DNA from: CAZAMP01 sp964486455
Lineage (GTDB): Bacteria; Eisenbacteria; RBG-16-71-46; CAZAMP01
Length of the DNA: 50,642 nt
Direction of reading: 5' to 3'
Assembly (NCBI GenBank): GCA_964486455.1
Contig: CAZAMP010000031.1
Span: forward strand, 1 to 50,642
Shown piece by piece: positions 1 to 8,711 of this stretch. The notes beneath the pieces were generated by a model, which did not search any database, was not told where the DNA came from, and was given only the letters and a program-made list of their open reading frames with translations. Both the position numbers and the translations under genes were made by a program. The number at the start of each line of letters is the position of its first letter. The stretch's first letter is position 1.

Positions 1-151
1 GATTCCGTAACCGCTTGCTATACCACAACATCACTCTTGGGGTGGTCAAGATGGGTCCAACAGCTACAACGGCGAATCCACTTTCGAGTATAATCTTAAG
101 TGATTGGTCTCAAACGAACCGTCATTCGAACTTGGTCTCAGGAGGCTCCCC

Positions 152-2575
152 ATGCGTATGCATCCAGGCCGGACTCTGTGTGCCCGGCTCGTGCCCGCTC
201 TCGTGGCGACGCTGGCTTTGGCCGGCGGCGCAATCGGCGATCCGATTCCGATCATCGACCTCCACAACAACAACTCGAGCGGTGAGCCGGCCGCGCCCTA
301 CACGGTCGGCACCGAAGTGACCATCACGGGAATCGTCACGCTTCCCGACTCGGTCCTCAGCACCTACTCCACGCAGATACATGTTCAAGATGAGACGGGC
401 GGCATCAACATCTTCAAGTCCGGTGGACTCGACGGCGGCGATCACTTCGCGCTGGGTGACTCCGTCACGCTCACCGGCTATGTCGATCTGTACAACGGTC
501 TCACCGAGCTCGTCGACGGCGCGAACTACGACTTCACCATTCATAGCCAGGGACACACGGTGCCGGAGCCGCTGCTCATCACGTGCGCGGATCTCAACGA
601 CACGTTCGAGGGCGACTACAGCGAGCCGAACGAGAGCCGTCTCATCCGCATCGACGGCTGCACCATCGTTAGCGGCTCGTGGCCGGTATCGCCGAGCGGT
701 AGCAACACGACGATCACCATCAACGACGGCACCGAAGATGCGGATCTCTGGATCGACAAGGACTCCGAGGTCAACGGATCCCCACAGCCGGGCGATCTCT
801 TCGACGTCATCGGTGTGCTGCGCCAGTATGACTCGAGCCCTCCGTACAACACCGGTTACGAGATCGTTCCGCGATATGTCAGCGATATCATCTCTTTCGC
901 GCCGCGCGGCTATGTCACCGACATTGATCAGACGACCGCGACGATCTCCTGGATCACCAGCATTCCATCCACGAGCGTCGTGCAGTACGGCGAGACGGAC
1001 GCCTATGGAGACGAGGAGTCCGATCCGGCAATGGTGACCGAGCACACCATCGAGTTGACGGGCCTCTCACCCCAAACGCTCTATCACTTCCGAGTGGGAT
1101 CGGACCCCGGAACGGGCATCACGTGGGACAGCGACCGACTGCTCCACACCGCTCAGGAGATCGATGGTTCGTTCGAGGTCTTCTTCAGCCATTCGGTCGA
1201 ACACGAGTACGCGACCGGTGACTCGGCTCAGCAGTATATCGACGTCCGCGACGAGGTCATCGCCAAGATCAGCACGGCCGACCACTCGCTCGACGTGATG
1301 GTCTACTCCTTCTCGCTGAACGACATCGCGAGCACGATCATCGACCGTTTCAACGACGGCGTCGCCGTGCGCGTGATCATGGAGTGGGATCTTTGGGGAA
1401 GCACCGCCCAGCAGGCGCTGACGAATGCCGGTATTCCCGTGATCAACTCGCATCTCGGCGGCAATCACAGCGAAGGCGGCATTCACCACAACAAGGTTTA
1501 CATCATCGACGCTCGCGACGATTCGGACTACACCGACGACTGGGTACTCACCGGATCGTGGAACTCGTCCGTCAACGGCAACGGCGACTGCAACAACTGG
1601 CTTCACATTCAGGACACGGGGCTCGCCACCGCCTACACGCTCGAGTTCAACGAACAGTGGGGTTCCGACACCGACATCCCGAACCCGTCGACCTGCAAGT
1701 TCGGGCCGGCGAAGGACGACAACACGCCTCACCTGTTCAGGATCAATGGCGAGATCGTCGAGTCCTACTTCTCGCCGTCCGACGCGGTGGTCAGCCAGAT
1801 GATGAACGCCATCGCGACCGCCGAGCAGTCGGTCTACTTCTGCATTCTCTCGTTCACCCACGGCGCGATCTCCGGCGCGATGCGCATTCCGTACGAGGAC
1901 ATTCCCGACTTCGAGGTACGGGGTCTGTTCGAAGGCAGCAACGTGGGGCCGATCGAGAACGGCTCGGAGTGGTACGGGATGAGCGGCGACCCGCAGTCGT
2001 GGGATCCATGGGACCCGCCGGCCGATGTGTGGTGGGACCTCCTGCCGGGCGGCGTCGCGCTTCACCACAAGTACATGATCATCGATTCCAAGCTCGCGGC
2101 GAGCGATCCGCAGGTCATCACGGGATCGTGCAACTGGAGTTACTCGGGTGACGAGCGAAACGACGAGAACACGCTGATCATCCACAGCCCGTCGATTGTC
2201 AATCTCTACCACCAGGAGTTCGCCGCGCGTTATCACCAGGCGGGAGGCTCCGGGAACATCGAGATCGTCGTGACCAGCGTGCCGGGCGTCGCCGACGCGA
2301 GCGCCTTCATCCTGGCCGCGCCGAACCCGTTCCTGGCGGCCACGTCGCTTCGCTTCACGCTGGAGGGGCCGGAGCGCGTGACCGTACGCGTGTTCGACGC
2401 GCAGGGACGACTAATCCGCACGCTGCTCGAGCCCACGAAGCTGCAGGCGGGAACGCGCAATCTCGTCTGGGATGGCCACGACGACGCGGGTAGCGCGGTC
2501 GCCTCGGGCGTCTACTTTGTAGAGGTTCGGACGGGAGACGGTGCGGAGTCGGTGAAGCTGCTCCGGGTTCGATAG
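152..2575 (+). CDS. Secreted phospholipase D-fold protein with OB-fold, Fn3 and FlgD-like tail
   Basis: Predicted 807-residue exported protein, probably a nuclease or phosphodiesterase acting outside the cell. I chose ATG 152 over the upstream in-frame start because it has AGGAGG at 140-145 and opens a clean signal peptide (residues 1 to about 29, ending AGGAIGD). Seen in order: an OB-fold-like region of the kind found in extracellular nucleases (about 45-245, containing TVTGIVTLP-like strands), a fibronectin III or purple-phosphatase N-terminal-like domain (about 250-335), two PLD half-sites and a C-terminal FlgD-like Ig tail (about 725-807, with GVYFVEV). The half-sites are HHNKVYIID near 445 and LHHKYMIID near 637, each followed by a GS-x-N/W segment. 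Two HxK(x)D motifs make an intact PLD active site plausible. The substrate is inferred: the OB-fold suggests nucleic acid, but a lipid substrate is not excluded. It is monocistronic, with a terminator after it. Confidence 0.85.
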   Translation: MRMHPGRTLCARLVPALVATLALAGGAIGDPIPIIDLHNNNSSGEPAAPYTVGTEVTITGIVTLPDSVLSTYSTQIHVQDETGGINIFKSGGLDGGDHFALGDSVTLTGYVDLYNGLTELVDGANYDFTIHSQGHTVPEPLLITCADLNDTFEGDYSEPNESRLIRIDGCTIVSGSWPVSPSGSNTTITINDGTEDADLWIDKDSEVNGSPQPGDLFDVIGVLRQYDSSPPYNTGYEIVPRYVSDIISFAPRGYVTDIDQTTATISWITSIPSTSVVQYGETDAYGDEESDPAMVTEHTIELTGLSPQTLYHFRVGSDPGTGITWDSDRLLHTAQEIDGSFEVFFSHSVEHEYATGDSAQQYIDVRDEVIAKISTADHSLDVMVYSFSLNDIASTIIDRFNDGVAVRVIMEWDLWGSTAQQALTNAGIPVINSHLGGNHSEGGIHHNKVYIIDARDDSDYTDDWVLTGSWNSSVNGNGDCNNWLHIQDTGLATAYTLEFNEQWGSDTDIPNPSTCKFGPAKDDNTPHLFRINGEIVESYFSPSDAVVSQMMNAIATAEQSVYFCILSFTHGAISGAMRIPYEDIPDFEVRGLFEGSNVGPIENGSEWYGMSGDPQSWDPWDPPADVWWDLLPGGVALHHKYMIIDSKLAASDPQVITGSCNWSYSGDERNDENTLIIHSPSIVNLYHQEFAARYHQAGGSGNIEIVVTSVPGVADASAFILAAPNPFLAATSLRFTLEGPERVTVRVFDAQGRLIRTLLEPTKLQAGTRNLVWDGHDDAGSAVASGVYFVEVRTGDGAESVKLLRVR

Positions 2576-2607
2576 GGCTACAAGAACATCCACGCAGACC
2601 TTAGGTG

Positions 2608-2627
2608 GGGGCGGCGGTGGCCGCCCC
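2608..2627 (+). terminator. Terminator hairpin after the PLD-fold gene
   Basis: A perfect 8-bp stem GGGGCGGC / GCCGCCCC with loop GGTG, followed by TCTCTT. It lies 33 bases past the stop of the plus-strand gene, between two convergent genes. The pyrimidine tail favours the plus direction. Confidence 0.65.
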
Positions 2628-2712
2628 TCTCTTGTGCCCGGACCTGTCGAGGATTCGTTCGGCACGCGCTATGAACCGGAAGCTCAATGCCGATCCGGGT
2701 GACACTATCGGC

Positions 2713-4053
2713 TCAGTTCAGACGAACAACGCGGATCGTTTCCACAATGCCGTCCGCGTTCAGCCTGATGAAATACACCCCCGGGGCAACGGCCGCGCCT
2801 GAGGACGTGGTGCCGTCCCATGTCAGCGTGCCGCTGAAACTCTCTCGATCGAATGTCCGTACCCGTCGGCCGCCGGGATCGAAGATGGATACGCTCAACC
2901 GACCGACCGGACCCGAGGAATAGCGTATGTGCGTAATGGTCCGAAAAGGGCTCGGTGCGACGGAAAGGTAGATAGGCGAGATACCCTCGGGGTTCTGCCA
3001 GGGAACATCTATCGCGCCGCAGCCTTCGCCAAGCGCCCCGATCAGCTGCCCGCAGGGGCTATTGACCGGAAGGCACGGGGAATCGGTGTGAAGGGAGTAG
3101 TCCCCATCGGAAGTCGCGGCATCCCAGCACGACGCAGGATCGCAGAAGATCGGGTCTTCAAAGATGCAATCGGGGTGATAGACGATTTCTGCGTATTCAG
3201 GATCCGCCAACAGAACGCCGAAGGAGTCCACGTCACAGCACTCATACTGCGCGTACCCATACTCCAGGTACATCTCGTCGGCTTCTACGGTGGCGCAGTT
3301 GTCCCACAAGACGACGCGCTCGATCTCTGAACCTGCCTGCTGCCAGATGCCCCCACCGACCTGGGCGAGATTGGCGGAAATCGTAGTGCCCACGATGGTG
3401 ACGTGGTCTTCTCCTCCAAAGCGATAGATCCCCCCGCCTCTGACCGCGACATTCCCGGCAATGAGGCAGTCCTCGACAAGCACATAGTCCTCCACCAGAT
3501 GCGCGCCGCCGCCATCCTCATGAGCGACGTTTCCGATGATGGTGCAGCCACGGATTATCGCGTCGCATTCGGAGACGTACAGACCACCGCCGTCATCAGC
3601 CTCGCAATCGACGATGACACAATTCAAGATGGTGGGAATGGCGCCATAGACGTAAATGCCTCCTCCCTGGCCCTCGTGCCAGTCTCCCCTCACGTATCCA
3701 CCTTGAATGGTGAGCCCCTCAAGCACGGCATCTGTTATGTCCCAGCTCTCAAGGAAGAACCCGCGATGAGGCTGGGCCGGACTTCCCTGGCAGTCAATGA
3801 TGCACAACGACGGATCTCCGCCTTCGGAGCGAACAACGATGTTCCTATCCATGAAGTCAACGTCACGATTGCCCGAGCCGGTGAACGTACCGTCCGTGAG
3901 AGAGACCGTGTCGCCATCGGCCGCAGCGGCGACGGCTTCCTGAATTGTCGGGAAGGCCCCGGAACCATCGGCGTGAACCGTGTACGTTGTCGCCAGCGAA
4001 GGGACCGCAACCAACGTGGCGATGAGCAGAGTAACAGCAACGTGGATTCGCAT
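2713..4053 (-). CDS. Secreted right-handed parallel beta-helix protein with FlgD-like tail
   Basis: Predicted 446-residue exported protein. ATG at 4053 is chosen because AAGGAGG lies just upstream and residues 1-22 form a signal peptide ending VPSLA-TT. The mature N-terminus (YTVHADGSGAFPTIQEAV) is the start typical of pectate-lyase-like and polymorphic-outer-membrane-like beta-helices. It is followed by repeated coils of the form GGGIY / GGGLY / GGGAH with NxAxxGGG turns (about 100-260). A cysteine-rich segment (about 270-350) precedes the FlgD-like tail (about 365-446, with GVYFIRLNADG). No catalytic triad of a known polysaccharide lyase is obvious, so I call only the fold. The protein is likely cell-surface or released. 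It lies downstream of, and on the same strand as, the large lipoprotein at 4170-6560, 116 bases apart. Confidence 0.8.
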   Translation of the reverse strand: MRIHVAVTLLIATLVAVPSLATTYTVHADGSGAFPTIQEAVAAAADGDTVSLTDGTFTGSGNRDVDFMDRNIVVRSEGGDPSLCIIDCQGSPAQPHRGFFLESWDITDAVLEGLTIQGGYVRGDWHEGQGGGIYVYGAIPTILNCVIVDCEADDGGGLYVSECDAIIRGCTIIGNVAHEDGGGAHLVEDYVLVEDCLIAGNVAVRGGGIYRFGGEDHVTIVGTTISANLAQVGGGIWQQAGSEIERVVLWDNCATVEADEMYLEYGYAQYECCDVDSFGVLLADPEYAEIVYHPDCIFEDPIFCDPASCWDAATSDGDYSLHTDSPCLPVNSPCGQLIGALGEGCGAIDVPWQNPEGISPIYLSVAPSPFRTITHIRYSSGPVGRLSVSIFDPGGRRVRTFDRESFSGTLTWDGTTSSGAAVAPGVYFIRLNADGIVETIRVVRLN

Positions 4054-4169
4054 GACCGGCCTCCTTGAGATAGAGCTGTCGTGATCACTAGAGAAGGATA
4101 GTAGCAGAGCGCGTGGTGTGAGGCACACCAAGTGATCATGGGGCCGGCGACGATGACCGACGTGTGAAT

Positions 4170-6560
4170 CTACTCCATGATCCAGTTCGTGAAGCGCCGC
4201 ATCATGTTCTTGAGGTCTTCCAGGTGATTGTCGTCGAAGATGAAAAGCGGTCCACCGATCCACACGGCCTTACCCTGCGAAGACAGCGGATCGGGATCGT
4301 CGAACCTCACGACGCACGGCTGTCCGTGTAGCGGGGAGAGAAACGAGCTGCCGCACGCTTCCGTGAGATGACCCTCGCGCCACGCCCACGAGTTCGATAC
4401 GTAGTTGTAGATCGTGTCCATGCCGGCGACGTAGAGCGGCGGGTTTCCGATCATCGCGTGCGCGCCGGACCAACCCGTGGGGTTGAGCCGTCCCGACCAA
4501 TCGTCGTACCACAACGCGTGCTTCTCCGAGAACCCCGTGGGATCGATGGTGCCGGACGGGAATCCCTCCTCGCGGCCACTCTGAGTCACCTCGAGGCCGA
4601 CCAGCCCGCTGCAACGAATGTGCATCTGGTTCGAACCCGGGCCGTCGCCGCGCCCGGACCTATCGAGCATCGTGCGAAGCCTCAAAACGTCCCAGATGAA
4701 GTAGCCAGGACCGAAGTTCGGGTTCGGGAACTGGGGAAGGTCCGGAACGTAACGGTCCGGCGGCATGAAGTCCCCGGTCAACGCGGCGAGATCGTAGCGC
4801 CCCCACACGATCACGCTTCCGCCGGACTGCACGTACGCCGCGAGGTATCGTCCCGCATCGGCGTCCTCGCTCGGATCGGTGACCGTTCCCAGAGTCGTCT
4901 CCGGGCCCGACACGTTCCAGTAGATGAGCTTGTACCTCGCAAGCTGTGAGAGCCGAATATCTCTCGGGTTGGTGCTCTCACCACACTCCCCGATGGCCTG
5001 ACCGCTCTGCCACTCTTCAATCTCCTCCTGACCGAAAGGAAGATAGGGCGAGACGGCGTGGTTGATCACCGGGGAAATTATGGCGTCGTGCTCGCAGTCG
5101 TTCGTTCCGGACACCCGGAAATCGTCGATCCACAAGGCGGTTCGGTCCAGCGGAAACGACACCACGTCCATGATGATGACACCGAGCATCTCCCGGTCGT
5201 CCCGGAAGCTCTCATCCCGGACCCGCACATAGAGGATGTGCTGCTCGCCGGCGTCCTCCTCATCGAATTCGATCGAGAACGGTACGCCTTCCCAACTGCC
5301 CCAGCCAATCCAGCCACCTATTCCGTCGTCCGCCTGACATACCTCACAGGATGGGTCTTGGATGTCGAGCGCATAGTTGAATCCCCCGACGCGCGATCCA
5401 TACCACGATGCGTCAGCGGTCCATTCGAAAAAGAGCGGCACGCCGACGGGAACTTCCACCCGCCACCTGGCGCCGCTGGAAATGAATCGGCGCGATCCGA
5501 GAAGGGAACGCTCGCTGACCGTGAGGTACGGACGGGACTCGATGGCGGGGTTGATGTCGATCTTCGACACGTTGCCCCGCTCGACGTCCCCCTGGCCGGC
5601 AACACCAAACGCCTCGGCCGGCATGATGGCGCCGGCTTCGTCCACGGCGCGCACCACGAAGCCGTAGTTTCCCGCCGCCATCTCGCTCAAGTGAACGAGT
5701 GATTCCTGAAAGGGGTCGTCGTGCTTCGGGTACCAGTCGGACGGAAGAAACGTCTCGTCCGTCACGCTGTCGGGATCGGTCACGATTATCGAGTCGGGAA
5801 TCAGCACGTTTAGTCGCAGCATGTCGCGAACGGCGCGGATCGCCGCGCTGTCATCTCCGTACATCTCCCAGTCGCTCAGGGGTACCATCCTGAATTGGTA
5901 TCCCGCCGGCAATTTGTCCGGCCTCGAGCTGTCTTCGTCTCGGCCCGACCAGTGGATGTTGAAGTTGGTGCTTACGGTGACGATCTTTTCGAGGCCGCTA
6001 CCCACCGGCGCGAGGATATGGCTCGTCGGCGAGATCGTGATGGCGTCGAAGTGCCTAAAGTCGGCCCGCGATCGCGCGCCTCGATCGTCGACCGATTTGA
6101 CGAAGAACGCGTGTTGATCGTGACTTCGCGGAGGATCGACTCCGTCGACCGGCGTGCTCGCCCGGAAGTTGAAGCTTCCCGAGAAATCGTCGATGCGTCT
6201 CCAGATCGAATCGACGTGCTCGTGGAGAAACTCGAACTCGACTGAGGCCGAGTCGTGGGCGGCAGCGAGCGAGTCACAGACACGCGGATCGAGCACGCCC
6301 ACCCACTCATCGTGCTCGTCCTGGTACTGGCAGAGGCACGTGTCGTCGATCGCATAGACGAAGTGATCGACAAACCCGTCCGGATCCGACCCGAACCAAT
6401 AGAATTCGACACGGTAGTCCGCTTCCGTGCCCTCAGAAGCACCTCCCGTTATGCGCACCGTCGGGGATACGTTCGGCTTGTACTTCTTGTCGACGCCGGT
6501 CCAATCACACGCCGCCATCACGAGCGGCACCACCCCGAGAAGTGCAATCCAACGCTTCAA
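4170..6560 (-). CDS. Large surface lipoprotein, paralogue A (unknown function)
   Basis: A 796-residue predicted lipoprotein starting at TTG 6560 with GAGGTA about 8 bases upstream. The signal ends VMAAC, so Cys18 is the expected lipidated residue. The next portion (SPTVRITGG to FGSDPDGFVDHFVYAIDD) resembles Fn3/Ig-like repeats that begin with a P-x-V/T pattern. The centre has further beta-rich segments, and the last third (about 500-796) has alternating hydrophobic strands with YWNVSGPETT, GGSVIVWGRYDLAAL and NSWAWRE. The last two fit a Rossmann or glutamine-amidotransferase-like fold used by uncharacterised secreted proteins. I recognise no named family. It is clearly homologous over its whole length to the gene at 13573-15978. 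It is probably anchored in the outer membrane, and its function is unknown. Confidence 0.8.
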   Translation of the reverse strand: MKRWIALLGVVPLVMAACDWTGVDKKYKPNVSPTVRITGGASEGTEADYRVEFYWFGSDPDGFVDHFVYAIDDTCLCQYQDEHDEWVGVLDPRVCDSLAAAHDSASVEFEFLHEHVDSIWRRIDDFSGSFNFRASTPVDGVDPPRSHDQHAFFVKSVDDRGARSRADFRHFDAITISPTSHILAPVGSGLEKIVTVSTNFNIHWSGRDEDSSRPDKLPAGYQFRMVPLSDWEMYGDDSAAIRAVRDMLRLNVLIPDSIIVTDPDSVTDETFLPSDWYPKHDDPFQESLVHLSEMAAGNYGFVVRAVDEAGAIMPAEAFGVAGQGDVERGNVSKIDINPAIESRPYLTVSERSLLGSRRFISSGARWRVEVPVGVPLFFEWTADASWYGSRVGGFNYALDIQDPSCEVCQADDGIGGWIGWGSWEGVPFSIEFDEEDAGEQHILYVRVRDESFRDDREMLGVIIMDVVSFPLDRTALWIDDFRVSGTNDCEHDAIISPVINHAVSPYLPFGQEEIEEWQSGQAIGECGESTNPRDIRLSQLARYKLIYWNVSGPETTLGTVTDPSEDADAGRYLAAYVQSGGSVIVWGRYDLAALTGDFMPPDRYVPDLPQFPNPNFGPGYFIWDVLRLRTMLDRSGRGDGPGSNQMHIRCSGLVGLEVTQSGREEGFPSGTIDPTGFSEKHALWYDDWSGRLNPTGWSGAHAMIGNPPLYVAGMDTIYNYVSNSWAWREGHLTEACGSSFLSPLHGQPCVVRFDDPDPLSSQGKAVWIGGPLFIFDDNHLEDLKNMMRRFTNWIME

Positions 6561-6714
6561 CGTTGTACCTCATGGTAATCAAGAACACCCGGTCGAGGGA
6601 GATCGGGTCCGTGGGAGGATCTCAGGCCATCTGACTACTACTACCTTACGGGAACTCGCGATATCCGTAAAGCCCCGTGCCCGCCCCTTCCCGCCCCATG
6701 CGCGGGATGACGCT

Positions 6715-8001
6715 CTACCGGCGGAGCGCGGCCGCGATGCTCCCGCCCACGGTGCGGCCGGCCGGAATCCAGACGGCCAGCGCATTGACGAGCGGCGTGA
6801 GCAACAGAACGCTCAGAACCAGCCAACCAGGAAGCGCCATGCGGGGCGAGAAACCGACCAGGTGACCGACCGATCGCTCCAGGATCCCGGAGCCGAGCGC
6901 CAAGAGCACTGCACTCAGTCCGAGCGCGATCAGCGCCGCCACCACGCCGGCCAGCGCCGCTTCCGCGCACAGGAGACCGATCAGTCGTGAACGACTCAAC
7001 CCCAGGGCGCGCACCACGCCGAGATCGAACCGCCGCTCACGGAGAATGAGGACGAGCGTATTCGTCGCGTTCATCAGAGAGAGCGCGATGACGACGGCGC
7101 CCACTGCCGAAAAGACTACGATCGCCACCTTGATCGCCGCATCGATCTGCCGGGCGAGATGGGATTCCGGCGCGATCTCGAGGCCGAGCCGGCGGGCCGC
7201 TGATTCGATCCGCGCTATCTCCCCGACGGAGCGGGCCTCGACGATCGCCGCGTCCCACTCCTCCCGTGGCTCTCCGGTCAGTCGCTCGTCATAGAAATCG
7301 AGCATGGACATGGGAACCGCGACGGCCAATGGATCCACGCGATCCGAGAAACCCACGATTCGCGCGTGACTCGACACCGATCGCTCACCCCGGCCGGCGA
7401 GCGTGGACGATCCGATCTCGATCTCGACCTCCCGGCCGATCACCGCCCCTTCACTGAGCCGCGGAAGATTGTTCGCCGGGGCAAAGCCCGCGTTGTAGAT
7501 CTGTAGCACCTTCCGAGACACCAGCACGGGAATGGATTGCCCTTCCGAGAACGCGAACGTATGCCCCGCCGCGACTTCATCGGACACCCAGCGCGGATCG
7601 ACGCCCTGCACGGGCGCGTCCGTACCGTAGTGCGACCCCAGCAGCTCTCCGTGCAGATGAATCGGGAATCGGGCGTACGCGATCGGATAGACCGCGCTGA
7701 CCGCTTCATCGGCCCTCAACGTCTTGACGACCGACGCATCGAGCTTCCCGCCGCCGAGGATCTTCGGCCGACCCAGCCGGAGAAAGGCGATGTCCATCGA
7801 CTTCGGAACGACCTTGATCTGATCCAACGGGAGCGCCCCGAGAAACCCGTCGAGCACGAGCTCGCGCAGGCCCAACCCGGACGCGATGAACAGCGTGACG
7901 AGCGTCACACCGACGATGAGTCCCACGTTCGCCGCGACGAGCCGCCGCCGGGTCCCTCGGTTGAGCAGATAGAAGAAGCGAAGCAGTCTACGAAGCCTCA
8001 T
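6715..8001 (-). CDS. FtsX/MacB-type ABC transporter permease
   Basis: A 428-residue inner-membrane permease. ATG 8001 is preferred over an upstream in-frame start because MRLRRLLRFFYLLNRG gives a positive N-terminus. This start overlaps the end of the ATPase gene by 14 bases, as is usual for coupled pairs. TM1 is about 20-42, then a large periplasmic domain of about 230 residues (about 45-275), then three closely spaced TM segments (VAIVVFSAVGAVVIALSL, the segment around LLCAEAALAGVV, and LPGWLVLSVLLLTPLV). This is the FtsX/MacB 1+3 topology. RERRFDLGVVRALG after TM2 is the family's cytoplasmic motif. Such pairs drive lipoprotein trafficking, toxin or peptide export by mechanotransmission. 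The neighbouring lipoproteins on the same strand are candidate partners, but this is inference. Confidence 0.85.
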   Translation of the reverse strand: MRLRRLLRFFYLLNRGTRRRLVAANVGLIVGVTLVTLFIASGLGLRELVLDGFLGALPLDQIKVVPKSMDIAFLRLGRPKILGGGKLDASVVKTLRADEAVSAVYPIAYARFPIHLHGELLGSHYGTDAPVQGVDPRWVSDEVAAGHTFAFSEGQSIPVLVSRKVLQIYNAGFAPANNLPRLSEGAVIGREVEIEIGSSTLAGRGERSVSSHARIVGFSDRVDPLAVAVPMSMLDFYDERLTGEPREEWDAAIVEARSVGEIARIESAARRLGLEIAPESHLARQIDAAIKVAIVVFSAVGAVVIALSLMNATNTLVLILRERRFDLGVVRALGLSRSRLIGLLCAEAALAGVVAALIALGLSAVLLALGSGILERSVGHLVGFSPRMALPGWLVLSVLLLTPLVNALAVWIPAGRTVGGSIAAALRR

Positions 8002-8671
8002 GGAGCGTTCCATCCTCGAGCCGAAAGACACGATCCGCTGCTTCGATCAACCGCGCGTCGTGCGTGGCGACGAGCATCGTCGCGTGATGGCGGGAGCGGT
8101 AGTCCAGGAGAATGTCGATGACGCGTCGCGCGTTCTCGTCGTCGAGGTTTCCGGTCGGCTCGTCGACCAGGACCATCGCCGGTTCACCCGCCAACGCCCG
8201 AACGGTCGCCACGCGCTGGCGCTCACCGCCGGAGAGCCGTTCCACGCGCGTGCGCGCCTTCGCCTCGAGCCCTATGCGGCCCAGCAGCGCGCGCGCCACG
8301 TCCCGAGGTGTCTCGCCGTGTCGTGAGTGGAGAAGAAGCGGAAGAATGAGGTTCTCCTCCGCGCTGAGACCCTGGATCAGATTGGCATCTTGAAAGACGA
8401 ATCCGATGGAAGTGCCGCGGATGGCCGCACGCTCCCCGTCGGGCCGGCTCCAGACCGGCACCCCGTCCAGGAGAACGCGGCCGTCGAAGGCGGGTTCGAG
8501 ACCGCCGGCCACGTTCAGCAGCGTCGTCTTTCCGGAGCCCGAAGGCCCCACGATCGCCACCATCTCGGCGGCACCGACGGTGGCGGAGACGGACCGCAAG
8601 ACCGCCTGCGGTCCGTCAGGGCCGGGAACCGTCACGCTCACCGTGTCGAGCACGAGCTTGTCCTCAGCCAC
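7988..8671 (-). CDS. ABC transporter ATP-binding protein (LolD/MacB-like)
   Basis: A 227-residue ATPase starting at GTG 8671, with GGAGG 8 bases upstream. It shows Walker A GPSGSGKTT, a Q-loop (VFQDANLIQGLS), signature LSGGERQRVA, Walker B MVLVDEPTGNLDDEN and a switch histidine in ATHDARLI. The PTGNLD sequence and short length are typical of the LolD/FtsE/MacB group, which pairs with FtsX-fold permeases. It is translationally coupled to the permease gene at 6715-8001. A lipoprotein gene ends 40 bases upstream on the same strand, so the probable transcript order is lipoprotein, ATPase, permease. Confidence 0.92.
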   Translation of the reverse strand: MAEDKLVLDTVSVTVPGPDGPQAVLRSVSATVGAAEMVAIVGPSGSGKTTLLNVAGGLEPAFDGRVLLDGVPVWSRPDGERAAIRGTSIGFVFQDANLIQGLSAEENLILPLLLHSRHGETPRDVARALLGRIGLEAKARTRVERLSGGERQRVATVRALAGEPAMVLVDEPTGNLDDENARRVIDILLDYRSRHHATMLVATHDARLIEAADRVFRLEDGTLHEAS

Positions 8672-8711
8672 GTCACGGACCTCCGCGTTCGATCGTCGTC
8701 TCCTGATCAGG

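Noticed and set aside
1..151. A gene or known element at the left edge
   Set aside because: Only short open frames without similarity; apart from the ribosome binding site at 140-145 I see nothing I can support.
122..1045. Long antisense open frame under the PLD-fold gene
   Set aside because: Arg/Val/Asp-rich shadow caused by GC-biased codon use; no family pattern, no ribosome binding site, and the plus strand has a well-supported gene. The same applies to similar frames under the aconitase, metG, TonB receptor, DUF5916 and CotH genes.
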